64,000 nucleotides of DNA from Bacteroidaceae bacterium (GTDB lineage Bacteria > Bacteroidota > Bacteroidia > Bacteroidales > Bacteroidaceae). Below the pieces are notes generated by a model, which ran no database searches, had not been told where the DNA came from, and saw only the letters and a list, made by a program, of their open reading frames with translations. Location of the stretch: positions 17,483 through 81,482 of the forward strand of contig JAGAZE010000038.1 of assembly GCA_017940185.1 (NCBI GenBank), in the 5' to 3' direction. Both the position numbers and the translations under genes were made by a program. Below are positions 9,427 to 19,082 of this stretch, piece after piece (within the stretch, counting starts at the first letter, position 1; each line of letters starts with the position of its first letter).

Positions 9427-9602
9427 TTGGGCAACAGTTGGCGTGTGATTGGGCAACAGTTGGCGTGTGATTGGGCAACAGTTGGCGCGTGATTGGGCAA
9501 CAGTTGGCGTGCGATTGGGCAACAGTTGCGGTGTGATTGGGCAACAGTTGGCGTGTGATTGGGCAACAGTTGGCGTGTGATTGGGCAACAGTTGGCGTGA
9601 GG
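9427..9602. repeat. 22-bp tandem array 1 (8 copies)
   Basis: Eight contiguous 22-bp units (starts 9427, 9449, 9471, 9493, 9515, 9537, 9559, 9581) share the core TTGGGCAACAGTTG with small changes in the last bases. There are no spacers, so this is not CRISPR. The same core at the same 22-bp period occurs at 41831-41940 and, inverted, at 63505-63629. ORFs through it give only low-complexity repeats and are considered spurious. Confidence 0.95.
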
Positions 9603-9652
9603 GTCAACTCTCAAAAAAAAACAAGAGTGCCGTTGTCGGTACTCTTGCTTTG

Positions 9653-9724
9653 TAGTCGATAGGGGAATCGAACCCCTATGCCAAGATTGAGAATCTTGTA
9701 TCCTAACCATTAGATGAATCGACC
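9653..9724 (-). tRNA. tRNA-Glu (CTC anticodon)
   Basis: Read on the minus strand this folds as a cloverleaf. The acceptor arm is GGTCGAT against ATCGACT (final G-U), the D-arm contains TAATGGTTA, the anticodon stem CAAGA/TCTTG holds loop TTCTCAA (anticodon CTC), and the T-arm contains GGTTCGATTCC. The discriminator base is A; CCA is not encoded. It follows tRNA-Ser by 22 bp on the same strand and is probably cotranscribed. Confidence 0.95.
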
Positions 9725-9746
9725 ATTTGCGTTGGCAGGCTCACGG

Positions 9747-9836
9747 TGGCGGAAGCTGGGGGATTCGAACCCCCGGTACGGGAACCCGTACGGCAGTTTA
9801 GCAAACTGCTGGTTTCAGCCACTCACCCAAACTTCC
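9747..9836 (-). tRNA. tRNA-Ser (GCT anticodon)
   Basis: A minus-strand cloverleaf with a long variable arm, as expected for serine tRNA. The acceptor arm is GGAAGTT/AGCTTCC, the anticodon stem CAGTT/AACTG holds loop TTGCTAA (GCT), a variable stem runs around GTACGGG/CCCGTAC, and the T-loop is GGTTCGAATCC. Discriminator G is followed by an encoded CCA (included). First gene of a two-tRNA unit. Confidence 0.95.
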
Positions 9837-9883
9837 ATTCACATGGCTGTCCGGACTGTCCGAAACGCCTACTAATTGCGGTG

Positions 9884-9910
9884 CAAAGGTAAGGCATTAT
9901 TTTGTTCTGC
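9884..9910 (-). promoter_or_regulatory. Promoter of the tRNA-Ser/tRNA-Glu unit
   Basis: The minus strand carries TTTG, a 19-bp spacer and TACCTTTG (9884-9891), a canonical Bacteroidetes primary-sigma promoter about 48 bp upstream of tRNA-Ser. Bases 9911-10052 hold nothing else definable. Confidence 0.75.
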
Positions 9911-10052
9911 CAAATAGTTTGGCGTTTTTTTTCATTCTTAGTCCTCGCATCCTTGCTCTTCCGTGGCGGAGATATGACAATGGCGCAAAGCCGCAAGCGT
10001 GTGACAGGCAACCTTGCACCATGAGTTTGCGACTACTTGTGGATGGTGTGTG

Positions 10053-10712
10053 CTACTTTGACGGGGTGAAGCCGTTGCCGTTCCACTTCAGCACCACGCT
10101 TGCAGACGGCTTGGACTGGTGGGTGAGCACAATGTCGTTGCCTTGGCGCGGCAGTTGGATATGGTAGGTGCTCAGTTTATAGTTTTTGCCGCATATCTCC
10201 TTCATGGGATAAGGTGTCCAGAGTGCGATGTCTGTCGTTGTGCGGTAGAACTGCATGGCGTTGACGTTCACTGTGGAGCGGTCATCGCAGTCGCCATCGG
10301 TATATTCGTCGCCTTCCACTGCCACACCGATGAGTATGCTGCCATCGTTGCAGCGCCAGTAGCGCATCTGCACGGCGATGCTGAGTTCTGTCATGGCTTC
10401 GGCGCCGATGTATCCGTGCTGCAGGTCGCATACGTAGGTGTCGCCGAAATTGATTTCACCGCCGAGCCCTACCATTACATCTACCATGCGTTGCACGATG
10501 TCGTTGGGGTAGGTGTGTGAGAAACCAAGGAAGTAGGCGCGAATGTCGGGCGAGTCTTGGTCACCTGCTGAGTACACATGTTGCTCTCCCCATTCTTTTT
10601 CTATTTGGACGAAACTGACGTGGTGGTTGGCAAACGTGTATTCTTTCTGTTGTGCTTGTGCTCCGACGGCTATGAGCAGTGCCGGGAGGAGCATTCGGAA
10701 TAGGTGTTTCAT
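10053..10712 (-). CDS. Exported hypothetical protein
   Basis: A 219-residue protein with a clear signal peptide (LLPALLIAVGAQAQ, cleavage near residue 20). The mature part is mixed alpha/beta with several Trp/Tyr motifs (VQMRYWRCND, WTPYPMKEICG) and ends VVLKWNGNGFTPSK. I recognise no family. It starts 31 bp after the phosphodiesterase gene ends and is probably cotranscribed with it and the C26 gene, suggesting a periplasmic role. Confidence 0.75.
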   Translation of the reverse strand: MKHLFRMLLPALLIAVGAQAQQKEYTFANHHVSFVQIEKEWGEQHVYSAGDQDSPDIRAYFLGFSHTYPNDIVQRMVDVMVGLGGEINFGDTYVCDLQHGYIGAEAMTELSIAVQMRYWRCNDGSILIGVAVEGDEYTDGDCDDRSTVNVNAMQFYRTTTDIALWTPYPMKEICGKNYKLSTYHIQLPRQGNDIVLTHQSKPSASVVLKWNGNGFTPSK

Positions 10713-10743
10713 GGCTGTTGTGGTGTTATGTGGTGTTGTCGTT

Positions 10744-11685
10744 TCAGAAAATCTGCATCACGGGGCGTCCTACCCATGCCTGCGGGGGTGTGAGTCCAAG
10801 GATGTATGCAACGGTGGCAGGAACATCGTATTGCATGACGGCATCAGTAATTTCATATCCTTTGCGAACACCTTTTCCGTAGACAATCATTGGAGAGAGC
10901 ATCTCCTCCAGCGTAGGACCTCCGTGCCCTTTGCCAATGCCGCCATGGTCAGAGGTGAGCACGAAGATGGTGTCGTCGAAGATGCCTGCATCTTTTACTG
11001 CCTGTATCACATGTGCAATACAGTTGTCGAGGATGGTCTCGAAGGCGTAGTAGTCATCGGTATACCATCCTTTCTCATGTCCCTGCATGTCCAGTCCTCC
11101 AAAGTAGAGGAAGAAGAGTGTGGGTTTCTCAGCCTTGATGTAGTCGACGGCTTTCTGTGTGTACTCGTACGTCGATCCGCAGTCTTTACAACTGTCGGCA
11201 CCATAACCGCCGCGATAGTAGAACATCACATCGTCGACAGCTAAGGTGTCGATGACATACTTGATGCCAATCCAGTCAAACTGTGCCGCTGTCTTGGCAT
11301 TGGGACGCTGTTCCTTCAGTATGGAGAAGATAGTGGGAAAGATGCCGTGGCTGTTGACCACCGACGACGGGAAGTCGGGCTTCTCGCTGTTCCACTTGGT
11401 GTAGCCGTGGCTCTCTGTCCCTGCTCCCATCATGTTGGATGCCCAGTTGATGGCCGATGCCGAGGGGAGCACCGAGCGTTTCTGCAGTGTCCAACAGCCC
11501 TCTGCCATCATCTTTCTCACGGTGGGCATGTCGGCGCGCGCCATGCTCTTTGAGGCCCATCCGTCAATGCCTATCATGATGACGTGTTTGGCTTTGGGCT
11601 TGACCTTGGCTTGCAGGGTGATGGCTCCGGAGAGGAACAATGACAGCAGGGCAATGGCTGTCTTGAAGGAGAGAGTCTGCTTCAT
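10744..11685 (-). CDS. Secreted alkaline-phosphatase-superfamily protein (nucleotide pyrophosphatase/phosphodiesterase type)
   Basis: A 313-residue protein with a signal peptide (ALLSLFLSGAITLQA). The start at 11685 gives the standard n-region. Metal-site motifs are visible: IGIDGW near residue 38, the nucleophile region PSASAINWAS, TSDHGG with a following GHGG, and a C-terminal VGRPVMQIF. Family members hydrolyse phosphomonoesters or diesters in the periplasm using two metal ions. The nucleophile should be a Ser/Thr in the PSASAINWAS stretch; which one is not certain. The substrate is unknown. Confidence 0.85.
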   Translation of the reverse strand: MKQTLSFKTAIALLSLFLSGAITLQAKVKPKAKHVIMIGIDGWASKSMARADMPTVRKMMAEGCWTLQKRSVLPSASAINWASNMMGAGTESHGYTKWNSEKPDFPSSVVNSHGIFPTIFSILKEQRPNAKTAAQFDWIGIKYVIDTLAVDDVMFYYRGGYGADSCKDCGSTYEYTQKAVDYIKAEKPTLFFLYFGGLDMQGHEKGWYTDDYYAFETILDNCIAHVIQAVKDAGIFDDTIFVLTSDHGGIGKGHGGPTLEEMLSPMIVYGKGVRKGYEITDAVMQYDVPATVAYILGLTPPQAWVGRPVMQIF

Positions 11686-11834
11686 GGTAGATGAATTGTT
11701 GGAGTTAAATTGCTTGTTTGATGTCCTCATGTGTGATTTCTGTCAAGTCATGGGCAGTGGTATGCATATTACAACAAGCAGCACGATACTGACAGCGGTC
11801 TTGATACGATTATTCTGTATCTGTGTTGCAGAGG

Positions 11835-12698
11835 TCATCTACGTCTCTTGTTTCTGGAAGCTTTTTCCACAAGCAACTCAAAGAAACGCAGCATCAACCG
11901 GTCATTGTTGCGTGCTGTAAATATCTCAGGATGCGACTGCATGGCAAAGACGGGAATTTGCGGATAACCTTCCATCATCTCGGGCACACCGTCGGGACTC
12001 CATGCCGTGATGCGCAGACCGGGGGCAATATCCTTCACACACTGATGGTGTATGCTGTTGACTCCAATCTCGTCAGTGCCGAAGATCTGGGCTGCCAAGG
12101 TGTTGGGTGCAATGCGGATGGTGTGTATCTCTGATGTTCTGTTAACCCTGTCGCGATGTGTCAGCTCGCTTTCGGGGAAGTCGGATGGAATGTCTTGGTA
12201 CAAAGTACCGCCCAGTGCGATGTTGATTATCTGCATGCCACGGCAAATGCCGAAGACGGGGAGGTTGTGTTCCAGCGCTTTCCTGATGAGCATCAGTTCG
12301 AACTTATCGCGCGCTTCGTTTACCTCTCCAAGCATTTCATGAGCTTCGGAACCGTAATACGCGGGGTCAACGTCGGTGCCGCCTCCCACGAGCACACCAT
12401 CAAGATGGGGGAGCATTGCTTCAATCAGGTAGGGATCATCGGTAGAGGGAATGAGGATAGGTATTCCGCCTGCCATTCTTACCGCCTGCGGGCTGTCGTA
12501 TCCGACGGTAAGGGCATTGTTTTTCAGTGTCGTGGTGATGCCAATGACGGGCTTTGCCGACTTCTTCACGGGCTTTGCCTGCGCTGCCTGGTCGTAGAGC
12601 TCCTGCAACTTTGGTGCAAAAATAGACGTGCTCTGTGCCAACGTAGAGAGGGCAAAGACATGGAGGATAGTGACGGTAATAAGCAGTGATTTTCTCAT
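11835..12698 (-). CDS. Exported peptidase C26 / gamma-glutamyl hydrolase-like (PuuD family) amidotransferase-fold protein
   Basis: A 287-residue class I glutamine-amidotransferase fold preceded by a signal peptide (LLITVTILHVFALSTLAQS); the start at 12698 was chosen for that signal. The catalytic triad is visible: FGICRGMQ (Cys152) and QSHPEIF (His256, Glu258). VGGGTDVDP near 104 is typical of gamma-glutamyl-GABA hydrolase relatives, which cleave gamma-glutamyl bonds. Most PuuD proteins are cytoplasmic, so the exported form is notable. It begins 19 bp after fumarase. Confidence 0.88.
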   Translation of the reverse strand: MRKSLLITVTILHVFALSTLAQSTSIFAPKLQELYDQAAQAKPVKKSAKPVIGITTTLKNNALTVGYDSPQAVRMAGGIPILIPSTDDPYLIEAMLPHLDGVLVGGGTDVDPAYYGSEAHEMLGEVNEARDKFELMLIRKALEHNLPVFGICRGMQIINIALGGTLYQDIPSDFPESELTHRDRVNRTSEIHTIRIAPNTLAAQIFGTDEIGVNSIHHQCVKDIAPGLRITAWSPDGVPEMMEGYPQIPVFAMQSHPEIFTARNNDRLMLRFFELLVEKASRNKRRR

Positions 12699-12717
12699 AG
12701 AGGGCTTTCGCAGGGTG

Positions 12718-14361
12718 TTATGCTTTACAACAGAGGGGCTTGAGCTGTTTGAAGAAGTCGTTGCCCTTGTCATCGACGAGGATGAATGCGGGGAAGTCTT
12801 CTACAGTGATTTTCCAGATGGCTTCCATGCCCAGTTCGGGATATTCCACGCATTCGATGCTCTTGATATTGTTTTGTGCAAGCACTGCTGCCGGTCCGCC
12901 GATGGAGCCGAGGTAGAATCCACCGTGCTTTTGGCATGCATCGGTTACCTGTTGTGTGCGGTTGCCCTTGGCTATCATCACCATGGAGCCTCCGTGGGCC
13001 TGGAATTCGTCTACATAGGGGTCCATGCGCTGTGCCGTAGTGGGTCCCATGGAGCCGCAGGGCAGTCCTTCAGGAGTCTTGGCGGGTCCGGCGTAGTAGA
13101 CTGGATAGCGCTTGAAGTAGTCGGGCAGGTCTTCGCCGGCGTCAAGACGTGCCTTGAGCTTGGCGTGAGCGATGTCGCGTGCCACGATGATGGTACCGTT
13201 GAGCGATAGGCGTGTGGCCACGGGATACTTGCTCAGTGTGGCGCAGATATCCTTCATGGGCTGGTTGAGGTCGATGCGTACGGCATCGCCTTCGCCGGCT
13301 TGGCGCAGCTCTTCGGGGATGAGTGAGGAGGGGTTGTCATCCATCTTCTCTATCCACAGTCCGTCTTTATTGATCTTGGCTTTGATGTTACGGTCTGCCG
13401 AGCAGCTCACGCCTAGTCCGATGGGGCAGGAGGCTCCGTGGCGCGGCAGGCGGATAACGCGTATGTCGTGGGCAATGTATTTTCCGCCAAACTGTGCGCC
13501 GAGACCTATGTTGTGCGCTTCACGCAGCAGGATGGCTTCCAGCTCGGTGTCGCGGAAGGCGCGTCCTGTCTCATCGCCAGTGGTGGGCAGTGTGTCGTAG
13601 TAGTGTGTGGATGCCAGCTTCACGGTGAGCAGGTTGCGTTCAGCACTGGTGCCGCCGATGACGAAGGCGATGTGATAAGGTGGACAGGCTGCTGTGCCGA
13701 GGGTCTTCATCTTCTCTACGAGGAAGGGCACGAGGGTGTCGGGGTTCTGTATGCGTGCTTTGGTCTCCTGATAGAGGTACGACTTGTTGGCGCTGCCGCC
13801 GCCCTTGGTGACACACAGGAAATGATACTCGCCGCCTTCGGAGGCGTGGATGTCTATCTGTGCAGGCAGGTTGCACTTGGTGTTCACCTCGTCATACATG
13901 TTGAGGGGTGCATTCTGCGAGTAGCGCAGGTTGTCGGTGGTATACACGTTGTACACACCGCGCGAGATAGCTTCCTCATCGCAGGCATCGGTCCACACGC
14001 ACTGACCTTTTTCGGCGTGTATGATGGCTGTGCCGGTGTCTTGGCAGAGGGGCAGTTGACCCTTGGCCGACACTTCGGCGTTGCGCAGCATGGTGAGTGC
14101 CACGTATTTGTCGTTGTCGGTAGCTTCAGGGTCGTGTAGGATGCTTGCCACTTGCTCGTTGTGGGCGCGACGCAGGAAGAACGATACGTCGTGGAAAGCT
14201 GCCTCGATGAGGCGTGTGATGGCCTCGGGAGACACTACGAGTATCTCTTTGCCCTGAAAGGTGGTGGTGCTGATGCCTTCTTTGCCCAGCAGATAGTACT
14301 CTGTGTTGTCTTTGCCCAATTGGAACATGGGTGCATAACGGAATTCAGGTGTTGTTGACAT
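12718..14361 (-). CDS. fumA: Fumarate hydratase class I
   Basis: A 547-residue iron-sulfur fumarase of single-chain class I type, interconverting fumarate and malate in the cytoplasm. Cluster cysteines are recognisable in LPLCQDTGT (about residue 107), GTAACPPYH (about 225) and [10 protein letters not shown] (about 310-320). The C-terminal half contains [14 protein letters not shown] and AKGNRTQQV, typical of the beta domain. In Prevotella-like bacteria it serves the reductive branch to succinate. It lies in a minus-strand run after DUF5687, with a 37-bp gap. Confidence 0.96.
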   Translation of the reverse strand: MSTTPEFRYAPMFQLGKDNTEYYLLGKEGISTTTFQGKEILVVSPEAITRLIEAAFHDVSFFLRRAHNEQVASILHDPEATDNDKYVALTMLRNAEVSAKGQLPLCQDTGTAIIHAEKGQCVWTDACDEEAISRGVYNVYTTDNLRYSQNAPLNMYDEVNTKCNLPAQIDIHASEGGEYHFLCVTKGGGSANKSYLYQETKARIQNPDTLVPFLVEKMKTLGTAACPPYHIAFVIGGTSAERNLLTVKLASTHYYDTLPTTGDETGRAFRDTELEAILLREAHNIGLGAQFGGKYIAHDIRVIRLPRHGASCPIGLGVSCSADRNIKAKINKDGLWIEKMDDNPSSLIPEELRQAGEGDAVRIDLNQPMKDICATLSKYPVATRLSLNGTIIVARDIAHAKLKARLDAGEDLPDYFKRYPVYYAGPAKTPEGLPCGSMGPTTAQRMDPYVDEFQAHGGSMVMIAKGNRTQQVTDACQKHGGFYLGSIGGPAAVLAQNNIKSIECVEYPELGMEAIWKITVEDFPAFILVDDKGNDFFKQLKPLCCKA

Positions 14362-14398
14362 AATGTTGTTGGTGTGTGATATCTGGAAAAAGGATATT

Positions 14399-15910
14399 TT
14401 ATCTTGTTGATATGAGTGCTGCGATGTTGTTGTGTCGGCGTTGGTAGAAGCGGCGGTAGAGTCGGTTGAGCCACCAGTGGTGTGTCAGTATGGTGGTCAG
14501 TCCGATAACGATGAGTACGATGTATGTGGCATTGAGGCCGATGAGCACACGTCCGATGGCAATAAACGCAACGGGCAGGAAGAAGATGAGCAGTTGTGCC
14601 ACCACTTGTGTCCAGTTGTTTTCCATCGAGCCCTTGCCTAGGAAGCGTGTGTTGAGCGGCATGGTCTGCTTATTGTAGAGGCACAAGTGGAGCAGGCAGG
14701 CATTGACGGTGCCGCCGGAGAACACCATTACTGCCACTACCTGCAGCACGCTGCATTTGCCGGTGATGATGGTGGGCAGCATCAGTAGCAGCGGTACCAA
14801 CATCATGGCCATGCAGAAGAAGTATTTGGCTGTGAGCAGTGAGGCAAAGGTGTGGCGGTGGGTGGCCAGACACTCAATGTAGTTGCCCTCATAGCTCATC
14901 GTCTTGGTGAGCAGCATCGAGCCGTAGATGGCAAAGTTGTAGATACACCAGAAGTAGTTCATCAGCGGTGTGTCGTAAATGTCGGTAAGGGCTATCAACA
15001 GACTGATGCCCAGTACGATGGCATTGGCAAAGATGAAGGTCTTCTTCACATTCTTGTTGCGCATGATGCTTTTGGCCTCAAGTTTGAGAAATTCGCCCGT
15101 GATGCCGTAGCGGTTGAAGAATGCCATGCGGCTCACATGGCGCAGGTGTGTCTGTTCTGTGCGGCTCAGTTCTCTCTTTATGCACCGTTGCTGCACGCGG
15201 CGGTTTGCCTCAATTGCCACGCCGAGCATGAGCAGCAGCACACTCCATGCCAGCACATTGCCGCTGCTGAGTTTGTCGCCACAGAAGGCAAAGGCATCGC
15301 ACAGCGTGGAAAGCCCGTCGCCACCACTATATATATATAATGGTGAGAAGACGATAGCGTAGACCCCCAGTGGCAGTGCCCACCACCGTAGGCTCACGTT
15401 GATGAGAGTGCGCACAAGCAGATACCATTGGCTGTTGAGCAGCAGACAGAGGTAGAATGCGATCAGGAAGAGCAGGGTGGTGCCGATGCCATAGCTGAAC
15501 ACCACTGCCATGATAGCATAGGGCACGAGCATTGCCATCCATGTGAGGTTGCCTGTGGAGAGCAGCGACTGCAGCACGAAGGCGTCGGTGCAGGCGTTGC
15601 GCGGCAGAGGCAGCAGCACATAGGGCTTTATCATCTGCGTAGGGGTCTGTTGCAGCATGAAGCGCAGCAGAAAGTCGAGGGTGAGGATGAAGGGCGCAAT
15701 GCCGAACATCAGTTCGGGTGCGGTGTAGGTGTCGCTTTCGTTGGCGGCGAGGGCAAAAGTGATGCCGAAGAAGATGAGATACAATGCCACCATGGCTCCC
15801 ACGATGCCTACCACCACCTTCATCACGCGGTTTTGCTCCCACATGGGATGACGCCGGTTGTAGAGTCGATGGTGGTGGCGCAGGATGCGAAAGAGCTCAA
15901 GACGCTTCAT
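14399..15910 (-). CDS. DUF5687 family multi-spanning membrane protein
   Basis: A 503-residue integral membrane protein with about ten hydrophobic segments, beginning [19 protein letters not shown] near residue 32. The N-terminal [11 protein letters not shown] and the mid-region [15 protein letters not shown] fit DUF5687, a Bacteroidetes family regarded as ABC-transporter-permease-like. No ATPase partner gene is adjacent. Placed between lolA and fumarase on the same strand. Function is unproven. Confidence 0.8.
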   Translation of the reverse strand: MKRLELFRILRHHHRLYNRRHPMWEQNRVMKVVVGIVGAMVALYLIFFGITFALAANESDTYTAPELMFGIAPFILTLDFLLRFMLQQTPTQMIKPYVLLPLPRNACTDAFVLQSLLSTGNLTWMAMLVPYAIMAVVFSYGIGTTLLFLIAFYLCLLLNSQWYLLVRTLINVSLRWWALPLGVYAIVFSPLYIYSGGDGLSTLCDAFAFCGDKLSSGNVLAWSVLLLMLGVAIEANRRVQQRCIKRELSRTEQTHLRHVSRMAFFNRYGITGEFLKLEAKSIMRNKNVKKTFIFANAIVLGISLLIALTDIYDTPLMNYFWCIYNFAIYGSMLLTKTMSYEGNYIECLATHRHTFASLLTAKYFFCMAMMLVPLLLMLPTIITGKCSVLQVVAVMVFSGGTVNACLLHLCLYNKQTMPLNTRFLGKGSMENNWTQVVAQLLIFFLPVAFIAIGRVLIGLNATYIVLIVIGLTTILTHHWWLNRLYRRFYQRRHNNIAALISTR

Positions 15911-15943
15911 GGCACATTGTCGATGGAATGGGGGAGGGAGTGA

Positions 15944-16552
15944 CTATCTCAGGTCGATGACCTCGGCCGTGGGATACTTCTTGGCGGGGAATACAAAGGT
16001 GGCGTCGGACTGATTGACGGCGCGGAAGTTGCGAATGGTGATGGTGAGCCATTTGCCTTGCTGCTTCATGCGCACCATAGTGGGCTGATAGGTATTGGGG
16101 TTCAGTGTGATGAATGCTTCCCGTATGGGCTGCTTGGTGCCCAGCGCTACGAGTCGCACCTCGTGCATGCCTTTCACCGTGCGTGCAGAGAGTCCGTACC
16201 CTTTCTTATATAGTGAGAGAAAGGTATAGGGGTTGAGTTGCGTCTGCTGTGCCTTGGTAGGCTGACTGATGTTCACCTCGTCGGTGTCGGTCACATAGGT
16301 CCATTGCGTCTTACCATCGTACCACGTGGTGGTCTGTTGCGTCTTGGCGTAGAACTTACTTCCCTTGATAGCAATGGTTCCGCTCATGGTATGCTTGTCG
16401 GCGGTGATGGTAAACTGTGCTGTGGCTCCTCCTTTGCGTCCCACTACCGCTGCCGCCTTGTCAAGCAGCTGGCGAGGGGTGAGGGCTGCATGTGCCGTGG
16501 CGGCAAGGAGCAGGAAGCTGACGAGAAGAAGGGATGAGAGATGATGTCGCAT
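15944..16552 (-). CDS. lolA: Outer membrane lipoprotein carrier protein LolA family
   Basis: A 202-residue periplasmic protein with a signal peptide (LLLVSFLLLAATAHA). The mature part shows the LolA pattern: LLDKAAAVVGRKGG, SGTIAIKGSKFYAKTQ, TTWYDGKTQWTYV, EVNISQPT and VRMKQQGKWLTITI. LolA ferries lipoproteins to the outer membrane. It follows ftsK with a 35-bp gap, an order common in Bacteroidales. Confidence 0.9.
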   Translation of the reverse strand: MRHHLSSLLLVSFLLLAATAHAALTPRQLLDKAAAVVGRKGGATAQFTITADKHTMSGTIAIKGSKFYAKTQQTTTWYDGKTQWTYVTDTDEVNISQPTKAQQTQLNPYTFLSLYKKGYGLSARTVKGMHEVRLVALGTKQPIREAFITLNPNTYQPTMVRMKQQGKWLTITIRNFRAVNQSDATFVFPAKKYPTAEVIDLR

Positions 16553-16587
16553 GATGATGTTGTAGTGGGGTGGTGGGGGAGTAGGTA

Positions 16588-18999
16588 TTACTTTTTCCGT
16601 ATCTGATTGAGTATCACTTGCAGGCTTCCTTCATCCTGCACGAGCACTTCTCTGGGTTTTGACCCGCGCGGCGGTCCTACGATGCCTGCCTTTTGCAGTT
16701 CGTCCATAAGGCGGCCGGCACGGTTGAAGCCGATGGTCATCTTACGCTGGAGCATGGAGGTGGAACCCACGTTCTCGTTGATTACCAGGCGTGCCGCCTC
16801 TTCGAAGAGTGGGTCTACGCCTTCCATCTCGTCGCCGCTGGCAATGCCGCCCACCATGCTGTCTTCCATCACGGGTTCGGGCAACTCCAGCGGACGGATG
16901 GGGCCGTTTTGCTCTGCTATGAACTGCGAGATGCGCTCCACTTCTGGTGTGTCGACGAAGGCACACTGCACACGCACTGGTTCGTCGCCCTTGGAGTAGA
17001 GCATGTCGCCACGACCTATCAGCTGGTTGGCACCAGTGCGGTCGAGGATAATTTGTGAGTCGATGCGCTGTGCCACCTTGAAAGCGATGCGGCCGGGGAA
17101 GTTGGCCTTGATGCCGCCGGTGATGACGCGTGCCGATGGGCGCTGCGTGGCGATAATCATATGAATGCCCACGGCGCGGGCCAGCTGTGCTATGCGTGTG
17201 ATGGGGGTTTCTATCTCCTTGCCTGCGGTGAGGATAAGGTCGCCAAACTCGTCGATAATCACCACGATATAGGGCATATACTCGTGCCCGTCGTCGCGAT
17301 TGAGCTTGTGGTTGAGGAACTTCTCGTTGTATTCCTTCACGTTGCGTGCTCCGGCGGCCTTGAGCATGTCGTAGCGGTTGTCCATCAGGGCGCAGAGGCC
17401 GTTGAGCGTGCGTACCACCTTTTGCGTGTCGGTGATAATGGCGTTGTCTTCGTTCTCTATGAGTGCCGCCATGAAGGGTTTGGTGATGGGTGCATAGACG
17501 CTGAACTCCACCTTCTTCGGATCGACGAGCACAAACTTCAACTCGTTGGGATGCTTCTTGTAGAGCAGCGAGGTGATGATGGCATTCATGCCCACCGACT
17601 TACCTTGTCCCGTGGCACCCGCTACGAGCAGGTGAGGTATCTTGGTGAGGTCGGCCATGAATATCTCGTTGGTGATGGTCTTTCCCAGTGCCATGGGCAG
17701 TTCCATCTTCGTCTCTTGGAAGGCCTTGCTGTCGAGTATGCTGCGCATCGACACCACGGCGGGCTTAGCGTTGGGCACCTCAATGCCGATGGTTCCCTTG
17801 CCGGGGATGGGGGCTATGATACGTATGCCCAGTGCATAGAGACTCATGGCGATGTCGTCTTCCAGGTTTTTTATTTTGCTGATGCGTATGCCTGGTGCGG
17901 GTGTTATCTCATAGAGCGTGATGGTGGGACCCACTGTTGCCGATATGTGTGTGATGTCCACGCCGAAGTTGTGCAGCACGTCAATGATGCGGTTTTTGTT
18001 GCGCTCTTGTTCGTTGAGATCGATGACGGGTCGGCTGTCGTTTTCGTAGGTCTTGAGCAGGTCGAGGGTGGGATAGCGGTAGTTGATGAATGGTTCGCGG
18101 TGGTCGATGGGCTTGTTGCCGCTCGTGTTGCTGGCAAGTGTCGACTTGGTGGCACGCTCTGTTTCCTTGCCCTCAATGATTTCCATTTCCGTTGTGTTAC
18201 CATCAACGATGCTGCCTTCAGTGCTTATCACGGTGGGCTGACCACTGCTGTAGTCTATACGCTGGACTTCCGGGTTGTCATATTCGCCTCCTTCGTTGGG
18301 ATCGAAGGCGGTGTCGGTATCGGGTGCTGTCTTGTAGTCCCACTTCACCTTTTGCAGATAGCGCATGGGGTTGAGTTTGCGGCTCACGATGTGCACCACC
18401 TCTACGCCGAGCAGTGAGAGGAACACCACTGCCACGATGATGAGCAGTGCGAAGAGTCCTGGTGCTCCCGCCACATTTTCTATTGCTTGGCAGATGGCTT
18501 GGCCGTGGTCGCCGCCTGGGTTGAAGATGCGGTCGCCGAGCAGCGGGGTGAGCAGTTTGGCAAAGGCCACGCTGCACCAGATGGTGACCACTGCCAGCGC
18601 GCAAAACCACTTCGTCAGTGATAGGCGTCGCTTGTCGCTGATGAGTTTCACTCCACACAACCCGATGAAGAAGGGGATGGTGAAGGCAATGATGCCGAAG
18701 CCGCGTGCTATGCAGAAGTGTGAGAGCAGCGCGCCTGTGCTGCCGCATATGTTGCGGAATGTCTGTTGCGTGTTGGCCATGTCGCCCTCTTGCAGGTGGC
18801 GCACCAGGCTCTGGTCGGCGGCACCCGTAGAGAAATAGGAGATAAAGGCTACTGTGATATAGATAGCTACGAGCAGCAACAGGCATCCTATCACTGCCAG
18901 CAGGTTGTCGGTATGTCGAAAGCCCAGCACTTGTGCAAAAGGTTTGCGGGGCGTCGTGGTCTTCTTTTTCTTCGATTTATTAGTATTGCGTTTGGGCAT
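16588..18999 (-). CDS. ftsK: DNA translocase FtsK/SpoIIIE
   Basis: An 803-residue DNA pump that segregates chromosome termini at the septum. Four TM segments lie within about residues 30-215, followed by a short linker and the motor: alpha domain, Walker A GATGQGKSVGMN near residue 465, Walker B YIVVIIDEFGDL, RPSARVITG, and a C-terminal winged-helix gamma domain (KAGIVGPPRGSKPREVLV). Promoter box at 19038-19045. First gene of a minus-strand run that continues to lolA and DUF5687. Confidence 0.97.
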   Translation of the reverse strand: MPKRNTNKSKKKKTTTPRKPFAQVLGFRHTDNLLAVIGCLLLLVAIYITVAFISYFSTGAADQSLVRHLQEGDMANTQQTFRNICGSTGALLSHFCIARGFGIIAFTIPFFIGLCGVKLISDKRRLSLTKWFCALAVVTIWCSVAFAKLLTPLLGDRIFNPGGDHGQAICQAIENVAGAPGLFALLIIVAVVFLSLLGVEVVHIVSRKLNPMRYLQKVKWDYKTAPDTDTAFDPNEGGEYDNPEVQRIDYSSGQPTVISTEGSIVDGNTTEMEIIEGKETERATKSTLASNTSGNKPIDHREPFINYRYPTLDLLKTYENDSRPVIDLNEQERNKNRIIDVLHNFGVDITHISATVGPTITLYEITPAPGIRISKIKNLEDDIAMSLYALGIRIIAPIPGKGTIGIEVPNAKPAVVSMRSILDSKAFQETKMELPMALGKTITNEIFMADLTKIPHLLVAGATGQGKSVGMNAIITSLLYKKHPNELKFVLVDPKKVEFSVYAPITKPFMAALIENEDNAIITDTQKVVRTLNGLCALMDNRYDMLKAAGARNVKEYNEKFLNHKLNRDDGHEYMPYIVVIIDEFGDLILTAGKEIETPITRIAQLARAVGIHMIIATQRPSARVITGGIKANFPGRIAFKVAQRIDSQIILDRTGANQLIGRGDMLYSKGDEPVRVQCAFVDTPEVERISQFIAEQNGPIRPLELPEPVMEDSMVGGIASGDEMEGVDPLFEEAARLVINENVGSTSMLQRKMTIGFNRAGRLMDELQKAGIVGPPRGSKPREVLVQDEGSLQVILNQIRKK

Positions 19000-19037
19000 A
19001 TGTGTCGTGTAATATTAGGGGGGGGCAGAACATCGTG

Positions 19038-19045
19038 CAAAGGTA
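19038..19045 (-). promoter_or_regulatory. -7 box upstream of ftsK
   Basis: TACCTTTG on the minus strand, about 39 bp before the ftsK start. No clear -33 TTTG at standard spacing. Confidence 0.55.
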
Positions 19046-19082
19046 AAGTTTTCCGCCAACTTACCAGTCTGCCTTGCTTTTT

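Noticed and set aside
9427-9602. CRISPR array
   Set aside because: Units are contiguous 22-mers with no unique spacers and no cas genes nearby.
9305-9710. Two minus-strand ORFs through the 22-bp array and into tRNA-Glu
   Set aside because: They consist of the repeat translated in different frames and run into a tRNA; no real coding signal.
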